Below the pieces are notes generated by a model. It had not been told where the DNA came from, did no database searches, and saw only the letters and a list, made by a program, of their open reading frames with translations. The translations under genes and the position numbers were made by a program. A stretch of 64,000 nucleotides of DNA. Source: Nocardioides sp. GTDB lineage: Bacteria; Actinomycetota; Actinomycetes; Propionibacteriales; Nocardioidaceae. Location of the stretch: NCBI RefSeq assembly GCF_029937575.1, contig NZ_JAPYPS010000013.1:1-64000 (forward strand), in the 5' to 3' direction. Below, piece after piece: positions 9,850 to 19,013 of the stretch; within the stretch, counting starts at the first letter, position 1; each line of letters begins with the position of its first letter.

Positions 9850-10964
9850 GGGTGCTCCACGAACTCCGCGGTGTCCTGGTGCGCGGTGTCCTGGTGCGCG
9901 GGGGCCGGAGGCTCGGGGCCGTCGGCCGCGCTGTTCGCCGGGCTGTCCGCCGGGCGGCGACCGTCCGGGTCCTCCCGGGAGGCGACGGTCGGCTGGGGGA
10001 CGGCGGCGATGACCTCGCGGACGATGTCGCGGGGGTCGGCCCCGTCGGCGATGGCGTCGAAGGAGAGCAGCAGCCGATGACTCATCACGTCGGAGGCGAC
10101 CTCGACGATGTCCGAGGGCAGCACGTAGGAACGTCCGCGCAACAAGGCCATCGCGCGTCCAGCGGCGAGCATGCCCAGCGAGGCGCGCGGGCTGACACCG
10201 AGCTCGATGGCGCCGCTGAGGTGGGCCAGGCCGTAGCGCTCGGGCGATCGGGTGGCGACGGTCAGGTTGACGAGGTAGGAGGCCACCGAGTGGTGGACGA
10301 AGAGGCTGTCGGCGACCTTCTGCAGCCGGACGACGTCGGACGGCTCGAAGACCTGCTCGGCACGGGGCGGGTCGACCGACATCCGGTGCAGGATCGTGAA
10401 CTCCTCCTGCCCCGTCGGGTACGGCACGTCGACCTTGAGCAGGAACCGGTCGCGCTGGGCCTCGGGCAGACGGTAGACCCCTTCGGACTCGACCGGGTTC
10501 TGGGTGGCGAGCACCAGGAACGGATCGGGCAGCGGATGGCTGCGACCGGCGATGGAGACCTGCTTCTCGGCCATCGCCTCGAGCAGCGCCGACTGCACCT
10601 TGGCGGGGGCGCGGTTGATCTCGTCGGCGAGGACGAGGTTGGCGAAGATCGGTCCTCGCTCGACGTCGAACGTCTCGGTGCTCGCGCGCCACACCCGTGT
10701 GCCGGTGATGTCGCCGGGCATCAGGTCGGGGGTGAACTGCAGCCGCGAGAAGCTCCCGCCCACGACGTCGGCCAGCGTGCGCACGGCCAGCGTCTTGGCC
10801 ACGCCCGGCACCCCCTCGAGGAGCAGGTGACCTCGGGCGAGCAGCCCGATCATCATCCGCTCGACCATCGCGTCCTGCCCGACGACGACCTTCTTGACCT
10901 CGATCAGGGCGCGCTCGAGCAGGTGGGCTGCTTCGGCGACCTCGCGCTCGTGTGCCTGCGACAT
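9846..10964 (-). CDS. MoxR family AAA+ ATPase
   Basis: GHLLLEGVPGVAKT Walker A, LVLADEINRAPAKVQSALLEAMAEKQV Walker B, LATQNPVE. Confidence 0.93.
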   Translation of the reverse strand: MSQAHEREVAEAAHLLERALIEVKKVVVGQDAMVERMMIGLLARGHLLLEGVPGVAKTLAVRTLADVVGGSFSRLQFTPDLMPGDITGTRVWRASTETFDVERGPIFANLVLADEINRAPAKVQSALLEAMAEKQVSIAGRSHPLPDPFLVLATQNPVESEGVYRLPEAQRDRFLLKVDVPYPTGQEEFTILHRMSVDPPRAEQVFEPSDVVRLQKVADSLFVHHSVASYLVNLTVATRSPERYGLAHLSGAIELGVSPRASLGMLAAGRAMALLRGRSYVLPSDIVEVASDVMSHRLLLSFDAIADGADPRDIVREVIAAVPQPTVASREDPDGRRPADSPANSAADGPEPPAPAHQDTAHQDTAEFVEHP

Positions 10965-11011
10965 GGTCCTAGTTCAGCATGCACCTGTTCACCGGGTCGT
11001 CCCAGCCGACC

Positions 11012-11941
11012 TCAGCCCATCTCGGGGTGCACGATCGAGTTGATCCGCGCGGTCGCCAGCTCGATCATCAGCCGTGCCGCGGGGGAGAGGGTCGCACCCG
11101 CACGGTGCACGATCGCCAACGTGTCGTACTGCCGTGGCCGCAGGCTCACCCAGCCTGCGGCGGGAGCCAGCCGCGGCAGCAGCTGCTCGGCGGCGCCGCG
11201 GGGGATGACGGAGTCGGCCAGGCCCATCCCGACGAGCTCGACGGCGGTCTCGACGTCCTCGACCTCGATCCGGGTCTGCGGGTTGCGGCCGGTCTCGTGG
11301 AGCATCTGGCGCAGCACCAGCCGGGTCGAGTCGACGGCGCGCCACGTGGTCTCGGGCATCACCAGCGAGGCGAGCGACAGCCGGTGAGCGCTGACCGGCG
11401 TCTCGAGCCGGGCCGGGTCGGCGCTGATGTAGACCAGCTCGTCGCGCGCGACCGGGGTGAACTCGAGTCCCTCGCTACCCATCTGCGGTACGGCGATCAT
11501 CGCCGCCTCGAGGCGTCCGCGGCGCAGCTCCTCCTGCACGTCGGTGGAGTTCTGCCCGATCAGCTCGACGCGGACGCCGGGGTAGCGCGCGAGCACGTCG
11601 GCGACCAGCCCGGCGCCGGCGTACAACCGCGCCGTGCCGAACATCCCGAACCGGATCGTCCCGGTCTCGAAGGACTTCGCGCTCTGCACGGCCTTGCGAG
11701 CCTCCTCGACGCTGCCGAGCACGCGCTCGGCGTGCGGGCGCAGCTCGTCGGCGACCGTGGTCGGTACGACGCCCCGGCCGACGCGGCGGAACAGCTCGAC
11801 GCCGAGCGTCTTCTCCAGGGCGCGCACCTGCTCGGAGACCGACGGCTGCGCGTAGCCGAGCTCCTCGGCGGCGGCGGTCAACGAACCCTGCTCGTAGGTG
11901 GCGAGGAAGCAGGTCAGCTGATGCAACGAGAGCACGGTCAC
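11012..11941 (-). CDS. LysR family transcriptional regulator
   Basis: N-terminal HTH LHQLTCFLATYEQGSLTAAAEELGYAQPSVSEQVRALEKTLGVELFRR; GTG start. Confidence 0.93.
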   Translation of the reverse strand: MTVLSLHQLTCFLATYEQGSLTAAAEELGYAQPSVSEQVRALEKTLGVELFRRVGRGVVPTTVADELRPHAERVLGSVEEARKAVQSAKSFETGTIRFGMFGTARLYAGAGLVADVLARYPGVRVELIGQNSTDVQEELRRGRLEAAMIAVPQMGSEGLEFTPVARDELVYISADPARLETPVSAHRLSLASLVMPETTWRAVDSTRLVLRQMLHETGRNPQTRIEVEDVETAVELVGMGLADSVIPRGAAEQLLPRLAPAAGWVSLRPRQYDTLAIVHRAGATLSPAARLMIELATARINSIVHPEMG

Positions 11942-12018
11942 ATGCTATAGGTAAGTCCTATCGATCGTGCAGGAAAGGCAGGCTACCCCTATCTGTTGAG
12001 CACGCTCATACTTTCAGT

Positions 12019-12192
12019 ATGTTCACTCACACCTGCTCCGCGTGCTCGCGCCGCCAGCTCATCTTCAGCACCCAGATCACCTCCGTCACGTCGGTCGACG
12101 CCGGCATCGCCTACCACTTCACCTGCTGGTGCGGCGAGCAGCAGTCGGCCGTCCAGGTCACCGACCGCAGCCAGACCGTCCGCATCGCCTGA
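12019..12192 (+). CDS. 57-aa Cys-rich (zinc-ribbon-like) small protein
   Basis: Read directly: MFTHTCSACSRRQLIFSTQITSVTSVDAGIAYHFTCWCGEQQSAVQVTDRSQTVRIA; below the size cutoff of the supplied track; divergent from lysR. Confidence 0.5.
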   Translation: MFTHTCSACSRRQLIFSTQITSVTSVDAGIAYHFTCWCGEQQSAVQVTDRSQTVRIA

Positions 12193-12303
12193 GGCCGCAG
12201 GCTCGCGCGAGGGACGAGCGCGGGCCGTTGCGGGCGAAGATTGAGTAAGCGCGGCGAGCGAGGAACGAGCGCGCGACGCGCGCATCGAAATCCGGTGACG
12301 TGC

Positions 12304-12891
12304 CTACCGACGGAGCCAGGGTCCGGCGCCTGGGGTGAGCGCCGCGAACGCCGACTCCAGGTGCCCGGCAAGTGATCCGGCGTCCTCGCCCAGCCAGCGC
12401 GTGATCGACCCCTGCCACACCGCGATCGCCGCCTCGGCGGTCACCTCGGCCTCCAGCGACCCGAAGCCGGCCTCCACCAGCGCGGCCGCGAGCGTGCGCT
12501 GCCAGGTGTGGACGACGTCGTACAGCCGACCGCGCAGGACCGGTGAGGTCACCGCGGCCCGGCGGCGCAGCAGCATGGTGTCCCGCTCGGCCTCGAAGTC
12601 GGGGGCGATCGCGACGAGCGCCGTCGCGGCGACCTGCATCGCCGTACGACGGGCCGCTGCGACGGCGACGACCTCGGCCTGCAGCCGGGCCTGGCGCTGC
12701 TCGCGGTCGGGCGTGAGGACCTCGTCCTTGGTGGCGAAGTAGCGGAAGAAGGTGCGCTCGGTGACCCCGGCGGCCCGGGCGATAGCGCCTGCCGACGTGG
12801 CCTCGTAGCCGTCGCGGGCGAAGAGGCCCAGGGCGGCGTCCTCCAGGGCGCGCCTGGTCGAGCGCTTGTGCTGCTCCCGCAGTCCGGCCAC
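12304..12891 (-). CDS. TetR family transcriptional regulator
   Basis: HTH ALGLFARDGYEATSAGAIARAAGVTERTFFRYFATKDEVL; 4 bp downstream of the sulfatase gene. Confidence 0.9.
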   Translation of the reverse strand: MAGLREQHKRSTRRALEDAALGLFARDGYEATSAGAIARAAGVTERTFFRYFATKDEVLTPDREQRQARLQAEVVAVAAARRTAMQVAATALVAIAPDFEAERDTMLLRRRAAVTSPVLRGRLYDVVHTWQRTLAAALVEAGFGSLEAEVTAEAAIAVWQGSITRWLGEDAGSLAGHLESAFAALTPGAGPWLRR

Positions 12892-12895
12892 GTCG

Positions 12896-15187
12896 TCAGT
12901 CCGAGGCCAGCGCCGAGCGCAGCAGCGTCTCGTCGTCGGCGCGAGCCGTCGGGTTGCCGCTGGTGATCACCACGTCCCGGAGCTCGCCGGTGAAGGCGAA
13001 CGGGGGGCGGTAGTCGTGGCACAGCGGCAGGCCGCGGTCACGCCCGATGAGCATCCCGGTCGCGGCGGTCGAGAGGTTGGGGAAGAAGAACAGTCCCGCC
13101 AGGGGAGCCGACCCGCCCTCGACGCCGTCGACGAGCAGACGCGCCCGCGGGGAGGCTCCTGGCACGTACTGCACCGAGACCTCGTGCTCGCCCGGCGCGA
13201 CCGGCTCGTCGCACGCCACGCGGACCAGCCCGTCGAGCATCGCGAACGCCGCGACCAGTCGCCCCTCCAGCAGGTAGCAGCCCCAGCCTCCGTGGGCGTC
13301 GCCGATCGCGGCGATGATCCCCTCGGCCCGGTGGGTGTCGCCCTCGGGGACGACGATGCGCGCGGTCAGGTCGAAGCCGCCGAGCGTCGAGGGCAGCTGG
13401 CTCTCCTGGATCGGCCCGCCGCCGGGGGCGTACGTCGCCGTGGCCGGCTGCGGGTAGGCGCCGGGGTGCATGTGCGCCATCGAGTCGGGGAACTCGAAGA
13501 GCGGCAGCACCTGGTTGCGTCCGGCCTCGGCCCACCACAGCTCCTCGAGCCGCTTGACCGTCTCGGGGTGCTCGGCGGCGACGTCGGCTGACTCGGAGAA
13601 GTCGTCGGTCAGCCGGAAGAGCGACCAGCGGTCGGTGTCGAAGTCGAAGCTGCCGGTCATCACCTCGCGCTCGCCGAACTGGTTGGGCACGAAGTCGGTT
13701 GTGGCCTTCCACCCGTCGGCGTAGATGGCGCGGCTGCCCATCATCTCGAAGTACTGCAGGCTCCGGTGCTCCGCGGCGCCAGGATCGGTGATGCCGGCGA
13801 GCATCGAGGTGCCGTCGACCGGCTGTTGGGTGACACCGTCGACGGAGTCCGGTACGGCGATCCCGGCGGCGTCGAGGACCGTGCTGAACAGGTCGACGGC
13901 GTGGCAGAACTGCCCGCGGATCCCCCCGGGGTCGGTGACCCGGGCGCCCCAGCCGACGACGAGCGGCGTACGGACTCCGCCGAGCCAGGCGTGGCGCTTC
14001 CACAGGCGCAGCGGGGTGTTGCCGGCCCAGGCCCAGCCGAAGGGGTAGTGGTTGTAGGCGTCGTGTCCGCCGATCTCGTCGATCCGCTCGATCGAGGCCT
14101 CGACGTCCTCCTGGTGCCCGAGCCAGCCGGCCGCCTCGTTGAGGGTGCCGGTGACCCCGCCCTCGGCGCTGGCGCCGTTGTCGGAGAGCACCATGACGAT
14201 GGTGTCGTCGGCGATGCCGCGCGCCTCGAGGGCGTCGAAGAGCCGACCGAGGTGATGGTCGGTGTGGGTCACGAAGCCGGCATACACCTCCATGTAGCGG
14301 GCGAAGAGCCGGCGCTGCTCAGCAGGGATCGTCGACCACTCGGGCACCCAGGCGGGTCGCTCGGTGAGGACGGTGTCGGCCGGTACGACGCCTGCCGCGA
14401 CCTGGTTGGCGAAGACCTCCTCGCGCCACGCCTCCCAGCCGTCGTCGAACTTCCCGTAGTAGGGCTCGACCCACTCCTCGGTGACCTGGTGCGGGGCGTG
14501 CGCGGCGCCGGTGGCGAGGTGGAGGAAGAAGGGCTTGCTGGCCTCGGCCTGCTGCTGGTCCTGGATCATCCGGATCGACTCGTCGACCAGGTCCTCGGTG
14601 AGGTGGTAGCCCTCCTCAGGGGTGCGTGGTGGGTCGACGTGCGTGTTGTCGCGCACCAGCTCGGGCGCCCACTGGCTCGTCTCGGCACCGAGGAAGCCGT
14701 AGAAGCGCTCGAAGCCGACGCCCAGTGGCCACTGGCCGAACGGCCCGGCCGCGGAGTAGTCGGTCTTCGGCGTCATGTGCCACTTGCCGACCGACATCGT
14801 GTTGTAGCCGCCGTCCTTGAGGATGCGTGCAAGCATCGCGGCGGACTTGGGGATGCGGCCGGTGTAGCCGGGGAAGCCGAGCGCCGCCTCCTCGGTGACC
14901 CCCATGCCGACGGCGTGGTGGTTGCGGCCGGTGTGCAGCGCGGCGCGCGTCGACGAGCACACCGAGGTCACGTGGAAGCGGTTGTAGCGCAGGCCCCGGC
15001 TCGCCAGCCGGTCGATGTTGGGGGTCGCGATCGTGGCGCCGAAGCACCCCAGCTGCGCGAAGCCGACGTCGTCGAGCACGACCATGACCACGTTGGGCGC
15101 GCCGACGGGTGCCACGGCGTACTCGACGAAGCGTGGCTGGGAGTCGGCGACCCGCGAGCTGATGACCTGGCTGTCCATGGACGGCAC
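12896..15187 (-). CDS. Arylsulfatase (alkaline phosphatase superfamily)
   Basis: VVLDDVGFAQLGCFG, sulfatase signature region CSSTRAALHTGRNHH, MSVGKWHM, DNGASAEGG. Confidence 0.92.
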   Translation of the reverse strand: MPSMDSQVISSRVADSQPRFVEYAVAPVGAPNVVMVVLDDVGFAQLGCFGATIATPNIDRLASRGLRYNRFHVTSVCSSTRAALHTGRNHHAVGMGVTEEAALGFPGYTGRIPKSAAMLARILKDGGYNTMSVGKWHMTPKTDYSAAGPFGQWPLGVGFERFYGFLGAETSQWAPELVRDNTHVDPPRTPEEGYHLTEDLVDESIRMIQDQQQAEASKPFFLHLATGAAHAPHQVTEEWVEPYYGKFDDGWEAWREEVFANQVAAGVVPADTVLTERPAWVPEWSTIPAEQRRLFARYMEVYAGFVTHTDHHLGRLFDALEARGIADDTIVMVLSDNGASAEGGVTGTLNEAAGWLGHQEDVEASIERIDEIGGHDAYNHYPFGWAWAGNTPLRLWKRHAWLGGVRTPLVVGWGARVTDPGGIRGQFCHAVDLFSTVLDAAGIAVPDSVDGVTQQPVDGTSMLAGITDPGAAEHRSLQYFEMMGSRAIYADGWKATTDFVPNQFGEREVMTGSFDFDTDRWSLFRLTDDFSESADVAAEHPETVKRLEELWWAEAGRNQVLPLFEFPDSMAHMHPGAYPQPATATYAPGGGPIQESQLPSTLGGFDLTARIVVPEGDTHRAEGIIAAIGDAHGGWGCYLLEGRLVAAFAMLDGLVRVACDEPVAPGEHEVSVQYVPGASPRARLLVDGVEGGSAPLAGLFFFPNLSTAATGMLIGRDRGLPLCHDYRPPFAFTGELRDVVITSGNPTARADDETLLRSALASD

Positions 15188-15203
15188 CGTAGTGGCGCCG
15201 CGC

Positions 15204-15231
15204 CGATCCTGTCAGCCGACTGACAAGATCG
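15204..15231. promoter_or_regulatory. Near-perfect 28-bp palindrome, candidate TetR operator of the sulfatase-tetR operon
   Basis: CGATC-C-TGTCAG-CCGA-CTGACA-A-GATCG just upstream of the sulfatase start. Confidence 0.6.
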
Positions 15232-15239
15232 GGTAGTCC

Positions 15240-17348
15240 TCAGAGAAAGGCGTCAGCCGTCACCGGGAGGTCGCGCACCCGGACCCCGGTCGCGTGCCAG
15301 GCGGCGTTCGCGATCGCGGCCGCCGTGCCGACGATGGCGATCTCGCCGATGCCGCGGCCGCCGAACGGGGTGGACAGGGTGTCGGACTCCTCCAGCCACC
15401 GGGCGTCGAGGTCGGGAGGCACGTCGGCGTGGGCGGCGACGTGGTAGGTCGCGAGGTCCTGCGTGACGACGTGCCCGAACCTCGGGTCGCGCACGCCCTC
15501 CTCGTGCAGCGCGGCGGACAGCCCCATGAGCAGGCCGCCCAGCAGCTGCGAGCGGGCCGTCATCGGATTGACGATCCGCCCGACTGAGTAGGTGCCGTGC
15601 AGACGCGACACCCGCACCTCGCCGGTCCAGCGATCGACCCGCACCTCGGCGAAGACGGCGCCGAACGAGTGCAGGGCGTGGCCCGCCATGTCCGGGTAGG
15701 ACTCGGTGGTGGTCTGGGTGTGCAGACCGGGAGCGGGCTCCGGGCCGTGGTCGGCCCGGAACTGTTGCGCGGTCTGGACGATGGCGGTGCCCCACGAGCC
15801 GGTCCCGGACGAGCCTCCGGCGACGGTCGCGGCCGGGAGCGAGGTGTCGCCGATCGCGAGGTCGATCGCGCTGACGGGGACGTCGAGGGCGTCGGCGGCG
15901 ATCTGCTGCAGCACGGTGCGGGCGCCCGTGCCGATGTCGACCGCGCCGATCCCGACGGCGTACCGGCCGCCGGTGCGGGACTCGATGCGAGCGCCGTTGC
16001 CGGGCATCCACAGGGTCGGGTACGTCGCTGCCGCCACGCCGGTGCCCACGAGCCAGTCGCCGTCGGTCGTCGTCCGCGGCTCCGGAGAGCGCCCGCTCCA
16101 GCCGAAGCGCTCCGCGCCCTGCTCGAGGCACTCCACCAGGCGGCGGTCGTTCCACGGATTGCCGGTCTCGGGGTCGGTGGCCGGCTCGTTGCGCAGCCGC
16201 AGGTCGATCGGGTCGACGTCGCAGGCGACGGCGAGCTCGTCCATCGCGACCTCGGTGGCGAAGGTGCCCGGCATCTCGCCGGGCGCTCGCATCCAGGACG
16301 ACACGTTGATGTCGAGCGCCGCGGCGCGGTGGGTCGTACGGCGAGCCGGGGCGGCATACATCATCCGGGAGATGGTCGCGGTCTGCTCGACGAACTCCTT
16401 GACCGCCGCAGAGGGCGCGACAGCGTCGTGCTCGATCGCGAGCAGGCGGCCGTCGGGCTCGGCCGCGAGACGGATGCGCGAGCGCGACTGGCTCCGGTAG
16501 CCGGTCATCGCGAACATCTGCTGACGCGTGACCGCGAGGCGCACCCACCGGCCCGGCACCGCCATCGCGGCCAGCGCGGCAGCCACCTCCGGGGAGTGGG
16601 GGAGGCCCTTGCTGCCGAAGCCGCCGCCAACGTACGGCGCCCGCACGCGCACCTGCTCGACCTCGAGGCCGAGCATCGGGGCCAGCGTCGACGCGACCGC
16701 GTGCACCGCCTGGGTGGAGTCCCACATGGTGAGCACCTCGCCGTCCCAGTGGGCGGTGGCGGCGTGCGGCTCGAGCGGGTTGTTGTGCTCGTAGGGGATC
16801 GAGTAGTCGCCCTCGACGACGACCGTGGCGCCGGCCCTGGCTGCGTCGACGTCGCCGTCCGACCAGTCGGTCTCGTGGCCGGCGTTGACCTCCTCGGGGG
16901 CGTAGAGCTCGGCCTCCTCGGAGTCCAGGTCGGCGACGTGGTCGCCGGCCTCGACCTGCACGTGCACGAGGCGGGCGCCCTCGCGGGCCGCCTCGGCGCT
17001 CTCGGCGAGCACGATCGCCACGATCTGTCCGCGGTAGTGGATGCGGTCGTCCTGGAGGATCGCGAGCTCGCCGTCCCCCTGCTCGCCCGTGTCGTCGAGG
17101 CGGCGCGCACTCTCGTGGTCGACGACCGACACGACGCCGGCAGTGGCGAGGGCCTGGGTGGCGTCGACGCGCAGCACGCGACCCTTGGCCACGGGGGCGC
17201 CGACGAGCCAGGCGGTCAGGTGCTCGGAGACACCCTCGTCGGGGCCGTGCTCGACGGCGTACCGCGCGTGGCCGGTGACCTTGAGCGGGCCGTCGACCCG
17301 GTCGTGGTGGGCGCCGACGGCGCGGGTCTCGATGGGGCGGGCGATCAT
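15240..17348 (-). CDS. Xanthine dehydrogenase-family molybdopterin-binding subunit
   Basis: PLKVTGHARYAVEH, GGGFGSKGLPHSPEVAAALAAMAVPGRWVRLAVTRQQMF, FGGRGIGEIAIVGTAAAIANA; start at 17348 overlaps FAD subunit. Confidence 0.93.
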   Translation of the reverse strand: MIARPIETRAVGAHHDRVDGPLKVTGHARYAVEHGPDEGVSEHLTAWLVGAPVAKGRVLRVDATQALATAGVVSVVDHESARRLDDTGEQGDGELAILQDDRIHYRGQIVAIVLAESAEAAREGARLVHVQVEAGDHVADLDSEEAELYAPEEVNAGHETDWSDGDVDAARAGATVVVEGDYSIPYEHNNPLEPHAATAHWDGEVLTMWDSTQAVHAVASTLAPMLGLEVEQVRVRAPYVGGGFGSKGLPHSPEVAAALAAMAVPGRWVRLAVTRQQMFAMTGYRSQSRSRIRLAAEPDGRLLAIEHDAVAPSAAVKEFVEQTATISRMMYAAPARRTTHRAAALDINVSSWMRAPGEMPGTFATEVAMDELAVACDVDPIDLRLRNEPATDPETGNPWNDRRLVECLEQGAERFGWSGRSPEPRTTTDGDWLVGTGVAAATYPTLWMPGNGARIESRTGGRYAVGIGAVDIGTGARTVLQQIAADALDVPVSAIDLAIGDTSLPAATVAGGSSGTGSWGTAIVQTAQQFRADHGPEPAPGLHTQTTTESYPDMAGHALHSFGAVFAEVRVDRWTGEVRVSRLHGTYSVGRIVNPMTARSQLLGGLLMGLSAALHEEGVRDPRFGHVVTQDLATYHVAAHADVPPDLDARWLEESDTLSTPFGGRGIGEIAIVGTAAAIANAAWHATGVRVRDLPVTADAFL

Positions 17349-18331
17349 GACGTGGCCTCCGAGAGTCGGACGAGGGCGCGAGCGGTGATGCCGGTGAGCA
17401 TCGCGACCTTGTAGTCGCTGTCGGGTCCGGTGGCTGCTGCGCGCAGCTCCTCGGCCGCGGCGTCGCGCACCCGTTGCTCGTCGAGCGGACCGTCGCGCAG
17501 GAGGTCCTCGGCGGTGCGGGCCCGCCACGGCTTGTGCGCCGCCCCACCCCAGGCGATGCGTACGTCGGCGACGCGGTCGCCGTCGAGCTCCAGGGCGGCG
17601 GCCACCGACACCAGCGCGAAGGCGTACGACGCCCGGTCGCGCGCCTTCTCGTACGTCGACGTGCGTGCGGCGCCCGAGCGGCTCAGCTCGACGGCCGTGA
17701 TCAGCTCGCCGTGCGCCAGGGTCGTGTCACGCTCCGGGTGGTGGCCCGGGAGGCGGTGGAGGTCCTCCAACGGGATGCGTCGCTCACCCTCGGCGCCGAG
17801 GACGACGACCTGGGCGTCGAGCGCGGACATCGCGACCGCCATGTCGGAGGGGTGCACGGCGACGCAGGCCTCGCTGGCGCCGAGCACGGCGTTGTAGCGG
17901 CCGTAGCCCTCGATCGCGGAGCAGCCGCTGCCGGGCTCGCGCTTGTTGCACGGGGTGGTGGGGTCCTGGAAGTAGACGCAGCGGGTGCGTTGCAGCAGGT
18001 TGCCCGCCGTCGTCGCCTGGTTGCGGATCTGGCCGGAGGCGCCGGCGAGCAGTGCCCGGCTGAGGGCCGGGAAGTCGGAGCGGACGACCGGGTGCGCGGC
18101 GAGGTCGCTGTTGCGGACCGCGGCGCCGATGCGCAGCCCGGTCCCGGTGTCCTCGACGGTGTCGAGCGGCAGGCGGCTGACGTCCACCAGTACCTCGGGG
18201 GTGGTGATGCCCAGCTTGAGGTGGTCGGTCAGGTTGGTCCCGCCGCCGAGGTACTGCGCCCGCGGGTCGTCGGTCACCGCCTCGACCGCCTCGGCCGCGC
18301 TCGTGGCCCGCACGTAGGTGAGCTCCTTCAT
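17345..18331 (-). CDS. FAD-binding subunit of molybdenum hydroxylase (PaoB/YagS-like, extra Cys cluster)
   Basis: YLGGGTNLTDHLKLG, GNLLQRTRCVYFQDPTTPCNKREPGSGCSA; operon context. Confidence 0.92.
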   Translation of the reverse strand: MKELTYVRATSAAEAVEAVTDDPRAQYLGGGTNLTDHLKLGITTPEVLVDVSRLPLDTVEDTGTGLRIGAAVRNSDLAAHPVVRSDFPALSRALLAGASGQIRNQATTAGNLLQRTRCVYFQDPTTPCNKREPGSGCSAIEGYGRYNAVLGASEACVAVHPSDMAVAMSALDAQVVVLGAEGERRIPLEDLHRLPGHHPERDTTLAHGELITAVELSRSGAARTSTYEKARDRASYAFALVSVAAALELDGDRVADVRIAWGGAAHKPWRARTAEDLLRDGPLDEQRVRDAAAEELRAAATGPDSDYKVAMLTGITARALVRLSEATS

Positions 18332-18864
18332 CGGGCACCGCCCGTCCCGTTGCCCGCCTCGGCGTGGACCTGCCGGACCGCGTCGAGGATGCCGGCGTAC
18401 GCGCCGCAGCGGCAGAGGTTGCCACTCATCCGCTCGCGGATCTCGTCGTTGCTGAGGTCGATCAGGGCCTCGGGGTCGAGGTCGGAGGTCACGTGGCTGG
18501 GGTGCCCCTGCGCCGCCTCCTCGAGCATGCCGACCACCGAGCACACCTGTCCGGGCGTGCAGTAGCCGCACTGGTAGCCGTCGTGGTCGAGGAAGGCCTG
18601 TTGCACCGGGTGCGGCTCGTCCATCGAGCCGAGCCCGGAGGCGGTCACGACGTCGGCACCCTCGTGGGCGACCGCGAGGGCCAGGCAGGACAGGCTGCGG
18701 CGTCCGTCGAGCAGCACGGTGCACGACCCGCACTGCCCGTGGTCGCAGCCCTTCTTCGGGGCCGTCACCTCGAGCCGTTCGCGCAGCGCGTCGAGCAGGG
18801 ACGTTCTCGAGTCGATCTCGACCTTGCGGGCGACGCCGTCGACGGTCAGGCGGAGAGTAGGCAC
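18328..18864 (-). CDS. [2Fe-2S] subunit of molybdenum hydroxylase
   Basis: CDHGQCGSCTVLLDG and CGYCTPGQ...CRCGAYAGI cluster motifs; GTG start. Confidence 0.93.
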   Translation of the reverse strand: MPTLRLTVDGVARKVEIDSRTSLLDALRERLEVTAPKKGCDHGQCGSCTVLLDGRRSLSCLALAVAHEGADVVTASGLGSMDEPHPVQQAFLDHDGYQCGYCTPGQVCSVVGMLEEAAQGHPSHVTSDLDPEALIDLSNDEIRERMSGNLCRCGAYAGILDAVRQVHAEAGNGTGGAR

Positions 18865-19013
18865 GCATCCACTGTGGCGAGCAGGTGCCGGGCTCGCGTC
18901 GACCCTGCGGGTGAGAGTGGAGGACCGCGTCGTCGGATCCGGCGCCGGTTTCACGCCGCGCCCGGTCGGTCCGTATAGTTCCCCACGGTCGTCGGTCCCA
19001 CGGACCGACGCCG

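Noticed and set aside
9850-10692. N-terminal extension of the 604-aa minus ORF containing DUF58
   Set aside because: Shadow frame of moxR; genuine GTG start at 9849.
15253-17547. 764-aa minus ORF in the alternative frame of the molybdopterin subunit
   Set aside because: Low-complexity Arg/Pro/Gly translation with no domain; correct frame is 15240-17348.
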